Below the pieces are notes generated by a model. It was given only the letters and a program-made list of their open reading frames with translations, was not told the origin of the DNA and did not search any database. Of a stretch of DNA of 64,000 bases, positions 1 to 13,000 are shown in pieces (positions within the stretch are counted from its first letter, which is position 1; each line of letters starts with the position of its first letter). This DNA is from Haemaphysalis longicornis (lineage: Eukaryota > Arthropoda > Arachnida > Ixodida > Ixodidae). The stretch is taken from NCBI GenBank assembly GCA_013339765.2, contig CM023450.1, positions 186,634,188 to 186,698,187 on the forward strand. Direction: 5' to 3'. The position numbers and the translations under genes are program-made.

Positions 1-1205
1 AAAGCGTCATACGACTGGGGTTGACCGGCGGGTAAACGCCGGCCTAGTAGACGGTCTCACGCGACAGGTGGGGGGCTAAGAATTTATTCAAACTACTATA
101 TTTAGCACATTCTCACGTGATTTGCGAACTTTAAGCTGAAACCCCAAGCTTAAAAAGAAAGAAACACCAATGTTGCGCCCCTCCGTCCCCTCCACGGCGT
201 CCGAGCTAGCCCGCCAGCCCTGCACCTTGCGCGCACGAGATAAGGCCAATGTGGTTGAGCAAACTGTGAGGGAAAAAAGCGAGCGTGAAACTGCCAAGGC
301 CAAGTGAAACTAACGATAGTACAAAGCGGAGATGACAAAAAAACGGCATTCCCGCGCAGGGTGGAGACACCCTTTGAACGGTCCCGTGCCGTCGCCCTTG
401 GTCAAAGTGCTCAACACACAGCTGTTTTCGATTCCCACCAAACCCAGCAACACAAAACAGATGGAACTCAAACTTAGCGAGTAAACCGTAAAACAAAAGC
501 GTGGTCTCGCTACATTGACTTGCTGTGGCGGCCAGTGAGTGACCCAAAACGGCGGGGCCAACCTATACGTGTCTCCACCCTCGCGGCGGACGCGTGCGAA
601 TCGAGGCACCCTTGCAAAGAAAGCAGCCGAGTGACAACGTGGCTTTGAAAGACACTGATGAGCAGAGGTAACGATAAAGGGAGGGAGACCGTCGTGAAAG
701 GAAGAAACTTGGATCGAGCAGGCGGGGGAAGCGGGTGTTGGGTAATCGCCGAGCGGTTGCGTCGTCATGTGCTTTCGCACTCGTCGGTGGTTTGATGGGA
801 GCTTCAAATTCATGGTCCGCCTGCCACCTGAACTTCAACTTCTCGCGGTTGGTGCACTGCTGCTGCGTGAGGCCGTCCCGCTCACAAGTACCCGCCTGCT
901 TGCTTGCGTGTGTTCAGCAAGTGGTCTGGCCCGCATGTGGACCTTTGCCCATCAAGCAGCGTCAAACGGGGGTTCAGAATAAAGAAAGGTCGGGACGAGG
1001 CGGCGAAGAGGTGTAAAATATTGGAAAAATACAGGTTATCCGCACCAGGGTCCGTCGTATGAAGCGAACCGCGTGCACCCAAGCGTCATATCATTGAGGT
1101 TTTTAATGCATTGTTTCTATGGGGACTTAGCCGGGGCCGCGGTGATCCGTCGTAAGAAGCGGGTCGTCGTAAGTCTGGGGGACGTATCAGCGGGGTTCCA
1201 CTGTA
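1..1205. other. No gene recognised (CG-rich single-copy-looking DNA)
   Basis: The stretch is moderately CG-rich and has several overlapping open frames on both strands, but none shows a recognisable domain, repeat structure or paired splice signals. I see no repeat in it that recurs elsewhere in the window. Confidence 0.4.
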
Positions 1206-1212
1206 CTAGGAA

Positions 1213-1378
1213 CCTTGGTGAGTGCAATAAAAGAAGCGGATTTTTAATGCACCACTTGGAACTCATTTCACAGCTCATTAAACTTTGGTAATTTGAAATG
1301 GGCATTCGAAATGGTTCCTTGGAAAACTGGTGCCACCAAAGTTTAATGAGCTGTACGGTTAGTTCCAACAGTTCCTGG
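1213..1378. repeat. MITE-like inverted repeat
   Basis: The left arm (reading TTGGAACTCATTTCACAGCT and on through CATTAAACTTTGG) is mirrored by a right arm reading CCACCAAAGTTTAATGAGCT then a diverged TTAGTTCCAA. The centre contains TTTGAAATGGGCATTCGAAA. The centre and right arm recur at 7171-7300, so this is a dispersed family. The palindromic form suggests a small non-autonomous DNA element; no coding potential is seen. Confidence 0.55.
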
Positions 1379-1556
1379 CCTCACCTGGGTATGTAATATG
1401 CACAGCTGGGCATATGACATCATAGGTTTTGTTGCGGGAAATGAGCTAGTGGGTCACGTGACCATTCCCTTTTTTCCTAATTACATAGCTTATTTGAGCG
1501 AAGTGTGTGCTAAAAGGGTGTCAGTATGATTCTAATGAGGCAATCTTTTGAATGAA

Positions 1557-1620
1557 CCAAACTTGAGTTTTGTCTGCATGGCCCCTTAAAAGGGGACACA
1601 AAGACAAAATACAAGCTTGG
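1557..1620. repeat. Near-perfect hairpin, end of a MITE family
   Basis: The arm AACTTGAGTTTTGTCT...GGCCCCTT is followed directly by AAGGGG...AGACAAAATACAAGCTT, giving arms of about 30 bases with almost no loop. A half-copy of the same sequence (TTTTGAACAAGCCAAACTTG and onward) is at 13995-14066. It is therefore a dispersed element end rather than a terminator. Confidence 0.55.
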
Positions 1621-1629
1621 CTAAATAAA

Positions 1630-3600
1630 AAGACTGCCTACCTAATCCCATAACAACCACGCCAATTCTGTTCCAAACTTGAAAGAAATAGTAATCGAGA
1701 TACAATTAGAGAAGCGAGATGAACCAGATGGAGTGGCAGCTCCACGGCCACTTCCCGGCCATTTCCCCACGACGTCACCCAATCGTTTGGTTTGTACGAC
1801 TGGCAGCCACCAACCTAAGCAACCGCCAAGGAATGCGACTGGGAGATTGTGGTGGGGACTTTAGCATAGTTTGATCAGGTCACTTCAATGCTAGCGTGCA
1901 GTTACTAACATACTGATGAGTGCTTGCAGTGCTGGCCCTCATTACGTCCCTGTAGCGCAAAATTTGATTGTTTTTCAATATTTCTCGTGTCTTCCATTAA
2001 GGGGGCACACTGGTCTTAGAAACTTTTTTTTTTGCTATCCATTCAATTTTGATGAAACTTCATGGGCTTGTTCCGTTTTTTTTTAGCTGATTTCAGATAT
2101 CCGGTTAGTTTTGGCGTGATGTAATTAGTGTCCAAGTTAATTAAAATCTTCCATGAATATTCTCGAGAACTTTACAACTGTTCGACAAAAGATTACCCGC
2201 AAATCATGAATAGATAGTAGAAATTGTGGTGGATGGATTGTTTGAGGCATTTTTTTTTGTTTTTCAATTCCATACAAGTTTACATACACTCTAACTTTTA
2301 GGTCTGAAGTACTCCTGCTAACCAATTCAAAATAACACTAACTAAACAACTACTCACACAAAATTCAAAATCTGCTTCCCTTATTGCATGGTTTCACCAT
2401 TCCGCTTCACAGTGCAAAAGAAATTACGGTATCTTCCTAGCTGCTCTAGATGCCAAGATGTGCCTCTCGAGTATTTCCTATCACTGCGATACCACTCGTG
2501 GTGAAGAAGTGGAGAATTACGAAAAAAGTGTTAATTTTCTTAATTGAAATCGGGCCTCCATGGTTTTTTTTAAGTACCTGGTACTGTTCCAAGTAAGGAA
2601 TTTTCAGAGGAATTGTCAATAAGGAATTTTCGAGGAAATGAATTATGACTTTATTAGAAATAGGCCTGAGGCGCTGGGGGGTTATTGGAAGATGAGGGAA
2701 GGGGAGTCGAAAGCCTCAATGAAAATCTCATGTACGCTATTAAACACAAATTGTCCGTTTGGAGGCCCTACTAGGGCTGTCAAAAAATTGTGCAGATCAA
2801 GAGAAAAGGGTTACCTAAAAAATGCTTTTTTGTGAAACTTTTCCGTCACAAAGACCCATGTGCCCCTTAAAAAAAAATGTGCAAAGGCTAGTTCTTTCAA
2901 GCTGAATGAGGCCATATTTCATTCATTCATTCCATCTTTACTTCCTTTTATACAAGAGGAGGCGAGGGGCCCCGACCCCCTCTTCGTTGACAGCTTAGCG
3001 GAGAGAGCTTAGGTTGACAAGTACACTTTCAAAAACATATTGCACACTACCACTTCATGAAATGACACAGAAAGTGAGGTTCTTTCACTTAAAAAAAATA
3101 AAACATCAAAGAAAAACTACAAAATTCACAACTTGTGCTCCCAAAACCATCTAATGTTGAGGTTGGCATTACATATGAGGTCAAAGTTTTCTTGAACTAG
3201 CTTATTTAACAGAACAGCAATGGTACCGTAAAGATTGTTGAACATACCTAGTAAGCGTGTGGTGTCGGAACTACCCATCTCTCCATGTGACGTGTTTGTC
3301 GAACATGGGTGTTTTGTCGCAGTTTAGCTAGCGAGACTAGCACGTTTTTATTGCACTGTAAAAATCGTTTGTAGGTTACCAACAGCCTATAATTATACAA
3401 AGAGTACACTGAAAGAATGTCGTACTTCAAAAAAAGGTTTTAAAATAGTGGGAGAAGGAAGTGAACGTTAGCTATGTAGCGAACAGCTCTTTTTTGTAAT
3501 AGACGTAGCTTGACAATAGACACGCCCGTCTTGCACCACACTTAATGGAAAAGCTTTTATTTTTTTGCGACAGCACACTGTCCGTGAGCACATTACTGTA
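1630..3600. other. No gene recognised (AT-rich intergenic)
   Basis: This stretch is AT-rich with short poly-A and poly-T runs. The few short open frames are neither conserved nor recognisable. I see no repeat pair or splice-site series in it. Confidence 0.4.
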
Positions 3601-3604
3601 AGCG

Positions 3605-3740
3605 ATGGCTTATGGTTGTGTACCGCTGTGCAAGACCAGCAGTTGGATGGCAAAGGGAATTTCCTTTCACAAGTTACCCGTCGCTTTGGTACGTGGCTAA
3701 AAAGGAAGATATGTCTTGAAGATGACTACATTTCTCACTG
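3605..3740 (+). pseudogene. THAP-domain fragment
   Basis: Beginning at ATG 3605 the frame reads MAYGCVPLCK, then ...ISFHKLPV, the C-x(3)-C and FHKLP blocks that open a THAP (C2CH) zinc-binding DNA-binding domain. After one frame change it continues TWLKRKICLEDDYISH, which resembles the THAP W-L-k-I block and an x-DDY segment. The middle of the domain, including the usual C-S-x-H-F, is missing or collapsed. THAP domains in ticks occur both in P-element-like transposases and in host regulators. With no neighbouring transposase, TIR or further exon visible, I treat this as a decayed fragment. It is diverged from the THAP domain inside the element at 35661-38984. Confidence 0.55.
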
Positions 3741-3744
3741 AAGC

Positions 3745-6700
3745 ATAGACAGGGGTTGGGCTCCGACATCCCCTTTGCCTGTTTTCAATCTTGCAGCCAC
3801 CTCGAAAAGCTATTACTAGTGTGGCTCACACGCTTCTGAAAGAGCCATAGCCATTAAAGTAGTTCACATCTCTAATGCAACCTTCACTAATGAAAAACCT
3901 TCCGTTTTCATGGAAAAATGACAGAGAATCCATGCACAAAATGGCCTGGTTGTAGCTGCTTGCAAACAAATTCACAAGGCCCTTCTTGACAAACTTTAAC
4001 AGGTGGATCCACAAACCTTCATGCAAAACGAAAATTTGATAACATCAAGTCGAAGATGAGAAAGATTCCAAAGGATTTAATGAAGCGAAATTTCAGAAAT
4101 AAAATATGCCAGTCGAGCAGATGGATATAATACCGGGGCAGTTTATTTGCGCACATTTGTGTTTGCATGGCTAAGTGCCGGAACTGAAATGACCAGTACT
4201 GTAAGGTACCGTACTGATCGGTACCGAATGGCACGATTGCTAGTTTTCATGCCAGTAGTCACAGCTCCCACTTTAAACAAAGCAGATCTGGTGAACTTGA
4301 GGTTTAAATTTACCGCCCTTTGACGGCACACACCATCCCTAACCAGCTACTTCTCGGCATGCTGGCTGCGTACAACAGTCTTTATCTATAAGGGTGATCC
4401 TTTGGGGAAACGAAGCTCGATAACACGCATTGTTGCCAACTGTGTAAACAGAATACGCAGGTGTGGTCAAGGAATGGGTGAAAAAGCTGTGTTGTTTGGT
4501 GTTAGGCTGAGGAAAAACATTGGGCATTGGTTTGCGTAAAATCGTTTTTTTTTTTTTTCAATTTCAGCACATATCTCTCTTTTTTTTTTAAGTGCAAGGC
4601 TTTGGAACAGTGTTGAACATGCATTATGGATAACCGTGCAATCAGTTATTTCAGGTATTTGTTTGAGTACTTCCCCATTTGGCATTTGCTTCAAGTACTG
4701 AGAAATATAAATATTCCACACCAATAGTCCATCTCCAACTTCTCGGGTTTCCCAAACTGTAAAGTTAAAGCTCTTACAGTTCAAAGTCTTTGATTTGTGC
4801 AAATAAGATCACAAAATTACAAACAATATTACATACAGCTTCACCTTGCTGGAAGGCATGCCCCTCATCTACTTCACCCCTCAAGGCTGAGACATTACAG
4901 TGGCTTTCTTGCATGACATCGCAGCTATGCAGAGAAGCAAAATGCACCAAAAGAGAAAAATATTTAAAATAACAAATCCTTTTGCAAAAGTGTCCCACAA
5001 CTTAAAAGCGAGATAAACCTAGGGATCAAGTGTTTATTCTGCCCAATAGATCCATTCTATTCAATTTTTCTTTTCCTTCTTATTTTTCACCAGAGGAAAC
5101 TTAGTGGAACTGGTACAGTGCTTGTTGCATTTGTTATTGAAGGAAAGCTTTGTTCAGTCCATGCTCAAGTGTATTGTGCACACTTTGCATGGTGGCACTG
5201 GTGGCCAGCAAAGCAGGAGACTCCTCGCTTTATGCCAGTGATTCCCTACGAGGACGCAGAGTCTGTCCCTGGCATTCTTCGTTCTCACTGTGTGGCCCAG
5301 GCAGCAAACTTAGCCTGCACTAGCCACCATGCTTTATAAACACCACACCGCCTTCCAGGGACGCTTTTCCGCTCGCAATGGCTGGGGCCAGTCGGTGAGG
5401 ACGGACTGGCAATCCAAAGGCAAGTTCTGTCGCTCAGCACCAACACAGATCACGGACGTGAGCCTCTTGGTGCATCCATGCTGACAGCTAGTGATTCAAA
5501 GAGGCAATGCCAGACCCCTGGGCTCCCTTGCTCACACAAATAGCTGAAGCCTAGCTGCGCACCCAAAAAGTGCACAGGCTAGGCTTCAGAGCAGTATTAA
5601 CGAAGACTATAGGGACAGAGTGTACCTAGCTACACAAGGCAGGTGCCTCTAGGGAAGAGCAGGGAATGCGCTGCAAAACTGCTTGTTGGTGTCGCCAGTG
5701 TCCGACAAGCGTTTGTTTCAAAGCATGATCGAAACAGTTCAAGAAATGTGGCCCATCAAAACGCGTATTTGAGCCCTGTCACTTATCTGTTATGATGACC
5801 CACCACGTGAAGTAGACGGTTGTGAATTGGCTTCGGGTTCATCGTCATAGACTTGGATGCAATAAGCACTCCAGCCACTGGCTGCCAGCTACGTTACACC
5901 GTGTTCGCAAGAACCCGCTCTTTCTAAGCTACCGGCTACGCCACAAATTCCATCGACTGCACCACTGCACCCGCGACATGAAAAAAAGTACGAAACAGTA
6001 TAATTCCTGCTGTAAGCTCGGCAGCTGTTGAAATCGCGCATGCTTGTACGAGCAAACCACCTTCACTACTCGAGCCAAATGTACAACTACCGCACAACTG
6101 TAAGCGACCGAGTGACGTAACCGCCACCCTCGAGAATAGTGAAGGATAGCCAGGAAAGCTGGTTGCTCATTGCAAGTGCCATTTTATTCAACGCTCACGG
6201 GCAGAGGGGTTGCAGACTAACATTTTCGCTGTAATGTATACTTTCGTTATCACAACAGCTTCATTCTGAATGCCGTAATTGTTGTTCCTAAGTTAATGAG
6301 CCTGATTTTATGATAAACTTTTGCTCCGCCCTTTCCGTGCAACCTTTCTGTAGCTGCTGCACCAACAGCTGATGCAGCAGACAATCTCCCACTCCCTCCA
6401 GCACAGTGCGGCCCTTTCGGAAAGGAGTGGAGGGCCAACTCTCCCATGCCGCACGCAGCGGCGAAAGAGGCCCCAACTTTCAATGAAATGGCCGATCAAG
6501 TCATCATAAGCACGGATCGTAGGTCTGCGAACCAGACTGCTCGGGGCCTGCTAGTTTGAAGTCTTAGCGCACTCTTATTCAGAGTCTCATTCACTGTCTT
6601 ATATGTTTCTGGAAAGCATTTAGTAGCCTAGAGAAGTTTAGACCCCGAAATAGTCGGCCAATATATCAGACTGCACCCAGCTGGTCCTATTGGGCTTGGA

Positions 6701-7165
6701 AGCAGGCCCCGGTCTTTCATACTGAAAGCCTCTCTGCAATGGCCAGAATCTCACGCGACTTGACAGCTTCTTCCAGCACTAGCGCAGCAGCGTGGAACGT
6801 CAAAGCAATAGTGTTGGAATGCCATCTACTTTTGTATTTTTTTTCATCTACTCCTTTTAAATAAAAGGAATGCTCCCTGATCCACACAGAAAAGCAGCTC
6901 TACAGAAGAGGCAAAAAACAAGGGGAGGCTGTTCCCCCGATCTCACCATGCCTGGAAGAAGAGAGAGGAGAGGTTGCAGGCCCTCCCTGGGCCGTGGACA
7001 AGGTGCTACAGCAGGCCCGCCTTCGGGCTCGACAGTTCCTCCTGCATCACATCATAGGCTGTGCATGGACCACACCTGACCAGACTGCATTGTGCTGGGG
7101 AGGGCTTCACCTTTACTTCACTTTGGAGACTACGTCTGACTGTGACAAAGTTTGTGACAAAGTGA
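3745..7165. other. No gene recognised
   Basis: I find no recognisable coding segment, repeat pair or RNA gene here. Poly-T runs occur near 4545-4590. If the TRMT2 gene on minus continues leftward, part of this may be intron or contain exons I failed to see: I looked for the DPPR, SCNPR and AFFQVN-type motifs of that family and did not find them. Confidence 0.35.
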
Positions 7166-7170
7166 TCACT

Positions 7171-7300
7171 TCAACGTTTGAAATGGGCATTCAAAATGGT
7201 TCTTTGCCCCTGGTGCCACCAAAGTTTAATGAGCTGTGAAATTAGCTCCAGGTGGTGCATCAAAAAAAGTGCTCGTCTTATTGTGTTCATTAGGATTCAT
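7171..7300 (+). repeat. Second copy of the 1213-1378 MITE family (half)
   Basis: The stretch TTGAAATGGGCATTCAAAAT followed by GGTGCCACCAAAGTTTAATG matches the centre and right arm of the element at 1213-1378. It then continues into a segment that is the reverse complement of that element's left flank (GGTGGTGCAT...). This copy lacks the left arm. Confidence 0.55.
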
Positions 7301-9870
7301 AGTGGGGGAAAATGTAGAGATTAGAGTTTATGGCTAGAACTGTTTCGTCTGTTGTTCCTGCAGAAATGGCCAATCACATCTAGTTACTTCGGGAACTAGG
7401 TAATTGAATGACAAAAAAGTAACGGCATATTTGAAATCAGTAGGAAAAAAGGAGCAAGCATGCTGGCAAGTTCCACAGAGTTTACTTAAAAATTAAACGA
7501 AAGTGCTTGAGGAGCAGGGTCCCCCCTTGATTAAACCACGGCATGCTGCAGTGCGAGAGGTAGAACAGCCACTAACTGTGCACGATCATACAGACCAGGC
7601 AAAATGAGAAGAGGCTAACGGTTGCATTCTGTCCCAAAAGACAGGCATATTGCTGAGGTACTCACTGGAGATTTGAGCAGTGTTTCTGCGCACACCTCCA
7701 TTGCGAATAAGCAGTGAGATCGCATTACTGAGGGGCAGAACTAAATGCCCTCACACAAGGGATCAAGATGACCAGACAGAAAGTGAGCTGGGGAGGTCCT
7801 TTTCAGCATCCATTCAGTATTAAAAGTATTGTATGAGGTTGCACTCAGCTTCATTTTGTTCGAGCCACGTTCCTAGCGCGGTCTTGCTCACACACTCAGT
7901 GAAGGAGAGAGCTGTCAAGCCAAGGGGCGTTTCAAATGGGCCCTGCCGCACACTGGAGGTGGCTGGGCCATGATCCGTACCGCTCATAAAAGCATTCCCC
8001 AGTTACGTTATGTCAGAAAACTAGCAGCCACTGTTACAAGTTTGAACACACAGCTCGTAACAATTATTGCGAGGAAGTACTAATGTCATGGCTTTTGCAT
8101 TCCTGCAAAAAAATGCCACAGATACTAGGCCTAATCGACATAGTAACTTCTTGTTTAAATGTAAGCAAGCAAGGCAACGAGGCAAAAATTCACATTTAGG
8201 TTTCCTTGGACATTGCTCATTTTACAGATACCAGGAATGTAAAGAAAAAAGCTGCTCATCAAATGCTCGACTTGGCTGAGGTGACCTGTGCACTTCTATG
8301 TGTAATTATGCGGTTACAATGCAACTGCTTTGTGGGGTCGCCTACGTAAGGCTAGCCCGTGAAGCAAACTTCACCTGCTAGCGTTTACGCAATCGTCCCG
8401 CCGTGTAACTTGGCGGCTCTCATGCGACTCCCAACCCACTGTGCGCAAAGTCGCACCTGGCGAAAAAGGACACCCCGGACTCGCGACAAACAATGAACAG
8501 GTTTATTGTAGCTAATATCGTTGCACGTGCAAACAGACCAGCAGCCACAGCAGGGAGGATAGTCCTGTCCTACTGCAGCGTTCTCGCAAGGGAAGACAAA
8601 GGGTTGGGCTTACCCAGTGAAGGTCGCGGGGGCGGGTGGTCTCCGGGGTCGGGGCAGGGAAGGTCCTTCTCCCAAGAGGTCAATCCGTCCAAAGAGAGCA
8701 GGCCCCAGCTCGCAACCCCCGATCTCGGCTCTTGCCGAGGACCGGTTTTTCGCCCGAACTCCTCCCGGAAGCTACGAGCGCGCCCTGCGAGGTCGCCGGA
8801 GGAAACGGGAACCGAGACCCAAAACGGCTGTTACCGGGGCGGTTGGCAATGTGCAGCGCAGCGCATTGCTGCGAGAAGGTTGCCCCCGTGCCAGCAGCGT
8901 CAGCCGGCTTGGCCATAGCCGCCGGCGTGCGCTCGAAGTGGGAGAGGGGGCAGGGCGCGAGTGCGCTCCCCACAGCTTAGGGAACCCATCAAGCAACAAC
9001 ACTACTGCACAAAGGATCACACAAAGAAAGGAAACAACATGTTCCAGTACATGTTCCCTGTGATGGGTTACATTGAGCGATTCAGCTGCAAAAAAATTGA
9101 CGACATTCAGCATCCATTGTACTTCAAAACTTTCATCGGAACACTTGCATCTCTTGGTGGAAAATACATTGAAATTTTTACTAAAAGACAAGGTCTAGCG
9201 GTGCCCTGGGCAAAATTCCGGTGCTTTACTAAATGGGATCTCTTTGGTGGTTTTGGGGAGTGTCCGCTAGTTTGCATTTACCCATACCGTGATTGCTGAA
9301 ATATGGCTGAAACCTTCATGGTGACAACAGGTGTTGCATCGGGCATATTTGAGGAGTACTGTTGTCTACGATTCTGCATTGCACATATTTGACCAGGCAA
9401 GCCACCCACAGAATTTAGACTACAACATTCACCCGACAGTTCTGCATTGCGTGTAGTAATTTACCAAGGAAGGAAGGACCTGTTCATGAAAAATGTTTAA
9501 CTTAAGCTACAACTTGCACCCAGCACGAAAAATCTTTTGCCCAATTCTCTGTTGCATTCTTTTAAATTGTCTCCCAAGGTTTGTTTCCAGTTTCTATGGT
9601 GGCCAACTGCGCAACAAACGGGCATTTTTGCCATTTCATTTCTGCTTCTGTCACACAAAATGACACAAATGGCACAACCTACTACAGTAACAGCATAATA
9701 CAGTAACAGCTTTGTACCTCCAAGTCACGAGGGACGCAACGGGTTACTGGGCAACACGATACTGGCAACCACGTTGAACCATAGCACAAGAGGATGCTGT
9801 CCAACCAACTGCTTGCACAGTGGTTCAACATGCATTCCAAACTGGCCCAAATATTCACTCTGAAACCCCC
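7301..9870. other. No gene recognised; probable intron or 3' flank of the TRMT2 gene
   Basis: The sequence is moderately CG-rich at 8490-9000 with several overlapping open frames on both strands, none resembling a family I know. The region lies immediately downstream of the last TRMT2 exon I can place (9877-10084, minus), so by position it should be intron. No catalytic TRMT2 exon was found here. Confidence 0.35.
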
Positions 9871-9876
9871 ACTCAC

Positions 9877-10084
9877 GGGCGTCAGCTGCTGCGACTGCAC
9901 GACGACGGTGGCCGTGAGGTGTGGCCCCAGGAGTTTGAGTGCACCACGAGCTGCTTCCAGTGGCCCCGGAAGTGGGTCTCGAAGCAGCCCTCCAGGGGGG
10001 ACCGACAGATGTACTCCTGGAAGGACTGCGCAGAGGGCAGCAAGGGTGGAAGAAGGGGGACGGGGAACGTCACTGGTCGCACCC
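9877..10084 (-). CDS. TRMT2: TRMT2 exon with apparent frameshift
   Basis: The acceptor CCTTAGCAG opens a 208-base exon whose first two bases complete the glycine codon left by the preceding exon. It then reads VRPVTFPVP...SFQEYICRSP...FRGHWKQLVVHSNSWGH. The FQE-[FY]-I and GHWKQL motifs are characteristic of TRMT2. After the GGGGCCACACC region (9918-9930) the plausible family sequence (LTATVVVQSQQLTP) continues in another frame up to the donor CCC|GTGAGT. One missing base accounts for this. It could be an assembly error, a polymorphism, or a sign of a pseudogene. Confidence 0.7.
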
Positions 10085-13000
10085 CTGCTAAGGCACAACA
10101 GAGCCACAGCAGGCTGTGAGGCATGCCCTGCGTAGAACACTGGCCACGGCAACTCAACCCCAAATACGCCAGGCTTCACAAGGCCACCATCGTGAAAGGC
10201 CTGCAATACGAGTGGGGCCATCTCCCTCTTCCTCCTTGAGTGGTTGGTCTGCACTCTGAACAAAAGAAGAAACATTGGGGCCCCTTGGTTGAGGAAGCTA
10301 CGTGCCTGACCCTGTGCGTGCTCCACTACTGTATGCGGGTGGCTCAAAGTAACACGACTGCTGCCACAGTTGGCCTAACTTTATCAGGAACGTCCACTGT
10401 ACAGGCAAATAGTCTTCCTACCGAAATCGCAGTGGCACCTTACGCCTTACAGAGACTGCCAGGATTGCTACTTAGTGCTACTTAGTGGGTGTTTCCTGAA
10501 TGCTTTGGCTTTTTTTGTGCTGCTCACACACCCTAAGCAGCACACGACAGAGCTTAGGAACACTATAACCAAACTTGGCTCTACTGCTGAGCTTAGCTTC
10601 ACTTTCCTGCAAAAGAGAAGAACCTGGCACCAAAGTGAACACACCAAAAGAACGAGCACCTCCATCCTACAATGCCTGGGTTTGGCTGCAGTACTTGTGT
10701 TTGTACTGCGGTTTTCAATAAAATTAGTTGCGAGTACAGCGTCGTCCTGCCATCCTCCTTCCCTCGTGTCAATGTCTTGAACATTACAGGGCCCTGTTTT
10801 CAAACAAAAAGAGCACTTCTTTGGAAAGGGTCCAGGCCACAGGCTTTCAGCAGGTGACAATACGTATGCGTGCGGTACTAGCTACAATACGCACGACCCC
10901 AATGCCAGCACACACACTTTACCGCGTGCAATGCCTGCCTAGGTGGTGATGCCACTTGTGCAGAAATGTCAGCTCACACAGGATGTGCATGCGAGTGATG
11001 AGAGGGCACAGTGGCCCACAGTGCACTCGTCAGAGGGCTCTGACTGCAGGCAACGTTGGTTGGCCTACATCAAGCACCCTCCCCTCCCTACACGGATAAT
11101 TATTACAGTGTGGACTTTGATGTAACGTTGTGTGCCTCACAGTACTTCACCCAGAGCACCGCACGTGTTTCAGGGCCTCAGCTGCGCAATGCAGCTGCAT
11201 TTTCATTGATGATTCACCCAGTAATTGCATTTATTTGTTTTGTATGTATTTTGTATGTATTCCTTTGTATGTACAGTTAAACCTCGTTATAACAAGACGG
11301 GCTATAACGAAATAATGGATATAACGAGCAAATCGTAATTCCACTTGAAAGTCCCCATAGAAACCAATGTATTTAAAACCTCGTTTTAACGAGGTAAAAT
11401 TTCCCCGTTACGGGATATAACGAACAAATTTCGTTGAGAAATCAAATTTTGAGCTAATTTTACAACAGTGCGCAACGCGGATTTGAGACAGTGCGTGACG
11501 CGGCAACTGTATTAGCAGTTCAAAACTCCCGCCACGCGCGCGAAGCTGGCTGGCGCGCCATGCAGACGCTGCGCCCGTGAAGCCCCCACCCTCCTCTTGC
11601 TGCGCACGGCATGCAGACAATGGGGCCCTTCGATTTACAGTGTCGGACTCACCGCAGGCTCCCCGAAAAGCAGTCCGATGTTCGATTTCCCCACGTATCC
11701 CTATGGCTTCGGGGAATCCACGCGGACTATCCGCGGTGAGCCCGAGAAGAACCCCAATGCACACGGCGCGCGCGGTTGCGTCGCCTTCCTCTCTTCCCCC
11801 CCTCCCCCCTCCTCCCCTGTTCGTATCGCCGACGTCGCTGCGTAGTTGTGTGTGCGTGGGTTTTGGCAGTCTTCAGCCTTATCTTTTATTGTACTGCCGG
11901 CGTGATTCCAATAACGCGAGTGCGACAGGCGGGAAGCGAAAGGGAAAGACTATCACGCTTGAACAGAAGACGGCTATTATAAAAGCCGTCGCACCTTACT
12001 CCATGGTAAGGTGGCAAGAGACTTTGACGTGTGGACGAGTACGCTGTCCACCATCGTGAGGAACCGAGAGTCCATCGTCAGCGCTGTTACACATGGCTTG
12101 AAAAGAAGCGCTAAGGACGGCGTCGGAGGCACTAGATGCGGTGGACGTGCTGCGTCGCTACTTCGGCGCGCACGAGGGCGGCGAAGATGGCGTGAACGTA
12201 GCGGCCACAGCTGAGGGAGCCATCGCTCGCATCAGGAAGGTGCATCAACGTCCAATTACGGACTTCTTCGTAGCCAAGTCTGTTTGAAATACGAGTTTTG
12301 AACTGCAATAAAGTAGGTTCGTGACTTTTCCTTTTTACCTCCGGAATGTGTTTATTTTACTGACTATCGCTGTGCAGCAAGATGCTATTTCGTCCGCTTT
12401 TTGTTTTAAGTAACTACAATGCATAATATTTGCAGTAAATGTCGGCTACGGCTATAACGAAATATTGGCTATAACGAGCAAATCGCGGCACCCCTTCAAT
12501 TTCGTTATAACGAGGTTTAACTGTATTCCTTTGTATGTACAGTGTAGACCGCTTATAACGTATGTCACGGGAGCCGCAAAAATCCGCACTATAAGCGGTA
12601 CCGCACTATAACCAAAACACGCGCGAATTCAACCACATCGCCACCTATCTCTCAAGTCAACCTATATTTATCATCACTCAAACGCACAGCACTTAAAAAC
12701 GAAGGCACGGTCTATATTTCGTATTATTTTTAACATCAGCTGCTGCTGCAGGGCAAAAGCGCAGTCTCACAAACGGCGAGCGCGGCTTTAACTTCCGTTG
12801 TGTTTGTTTTGAAAGACCATGGCTGCGTTTTTAGCGTCTATGAACAGATGCCGCAAGACGTGATAAGAACGCCAGCGGGATTTTTTTTTTTTTTTTTTTT
12901 TTCCCACCTTGTGTTCACGATGCTGAAGGCGGCTGCTTATCAGCGCAACGTACTGGTGGTGGAAATCTTCGGCTTCGCGCGGCTCGAATGTTCGGAAAGG

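Noticed and set aside
310..813. 167-codon minus open frame near the left end
   Set aside because: No recognisable domain, compositionally like its surroundings, and overlapped by open frames in other phases; treated as chance in CG-rich DNA.
8493..9191. Several overlapping 100-150 codon frames on both strands
   Set aside because: CG-rich sequence gives long open frames in many phases here; no motif, no splice support.
9682..10347. 221-codon minus open frame
   Set aside because: It overlaps the TRMT2 exon but for most of that exon is in the wrong phase. Only its last few residues before the donor match the family, explained by the one-base break. It crosses the intron on both sides.
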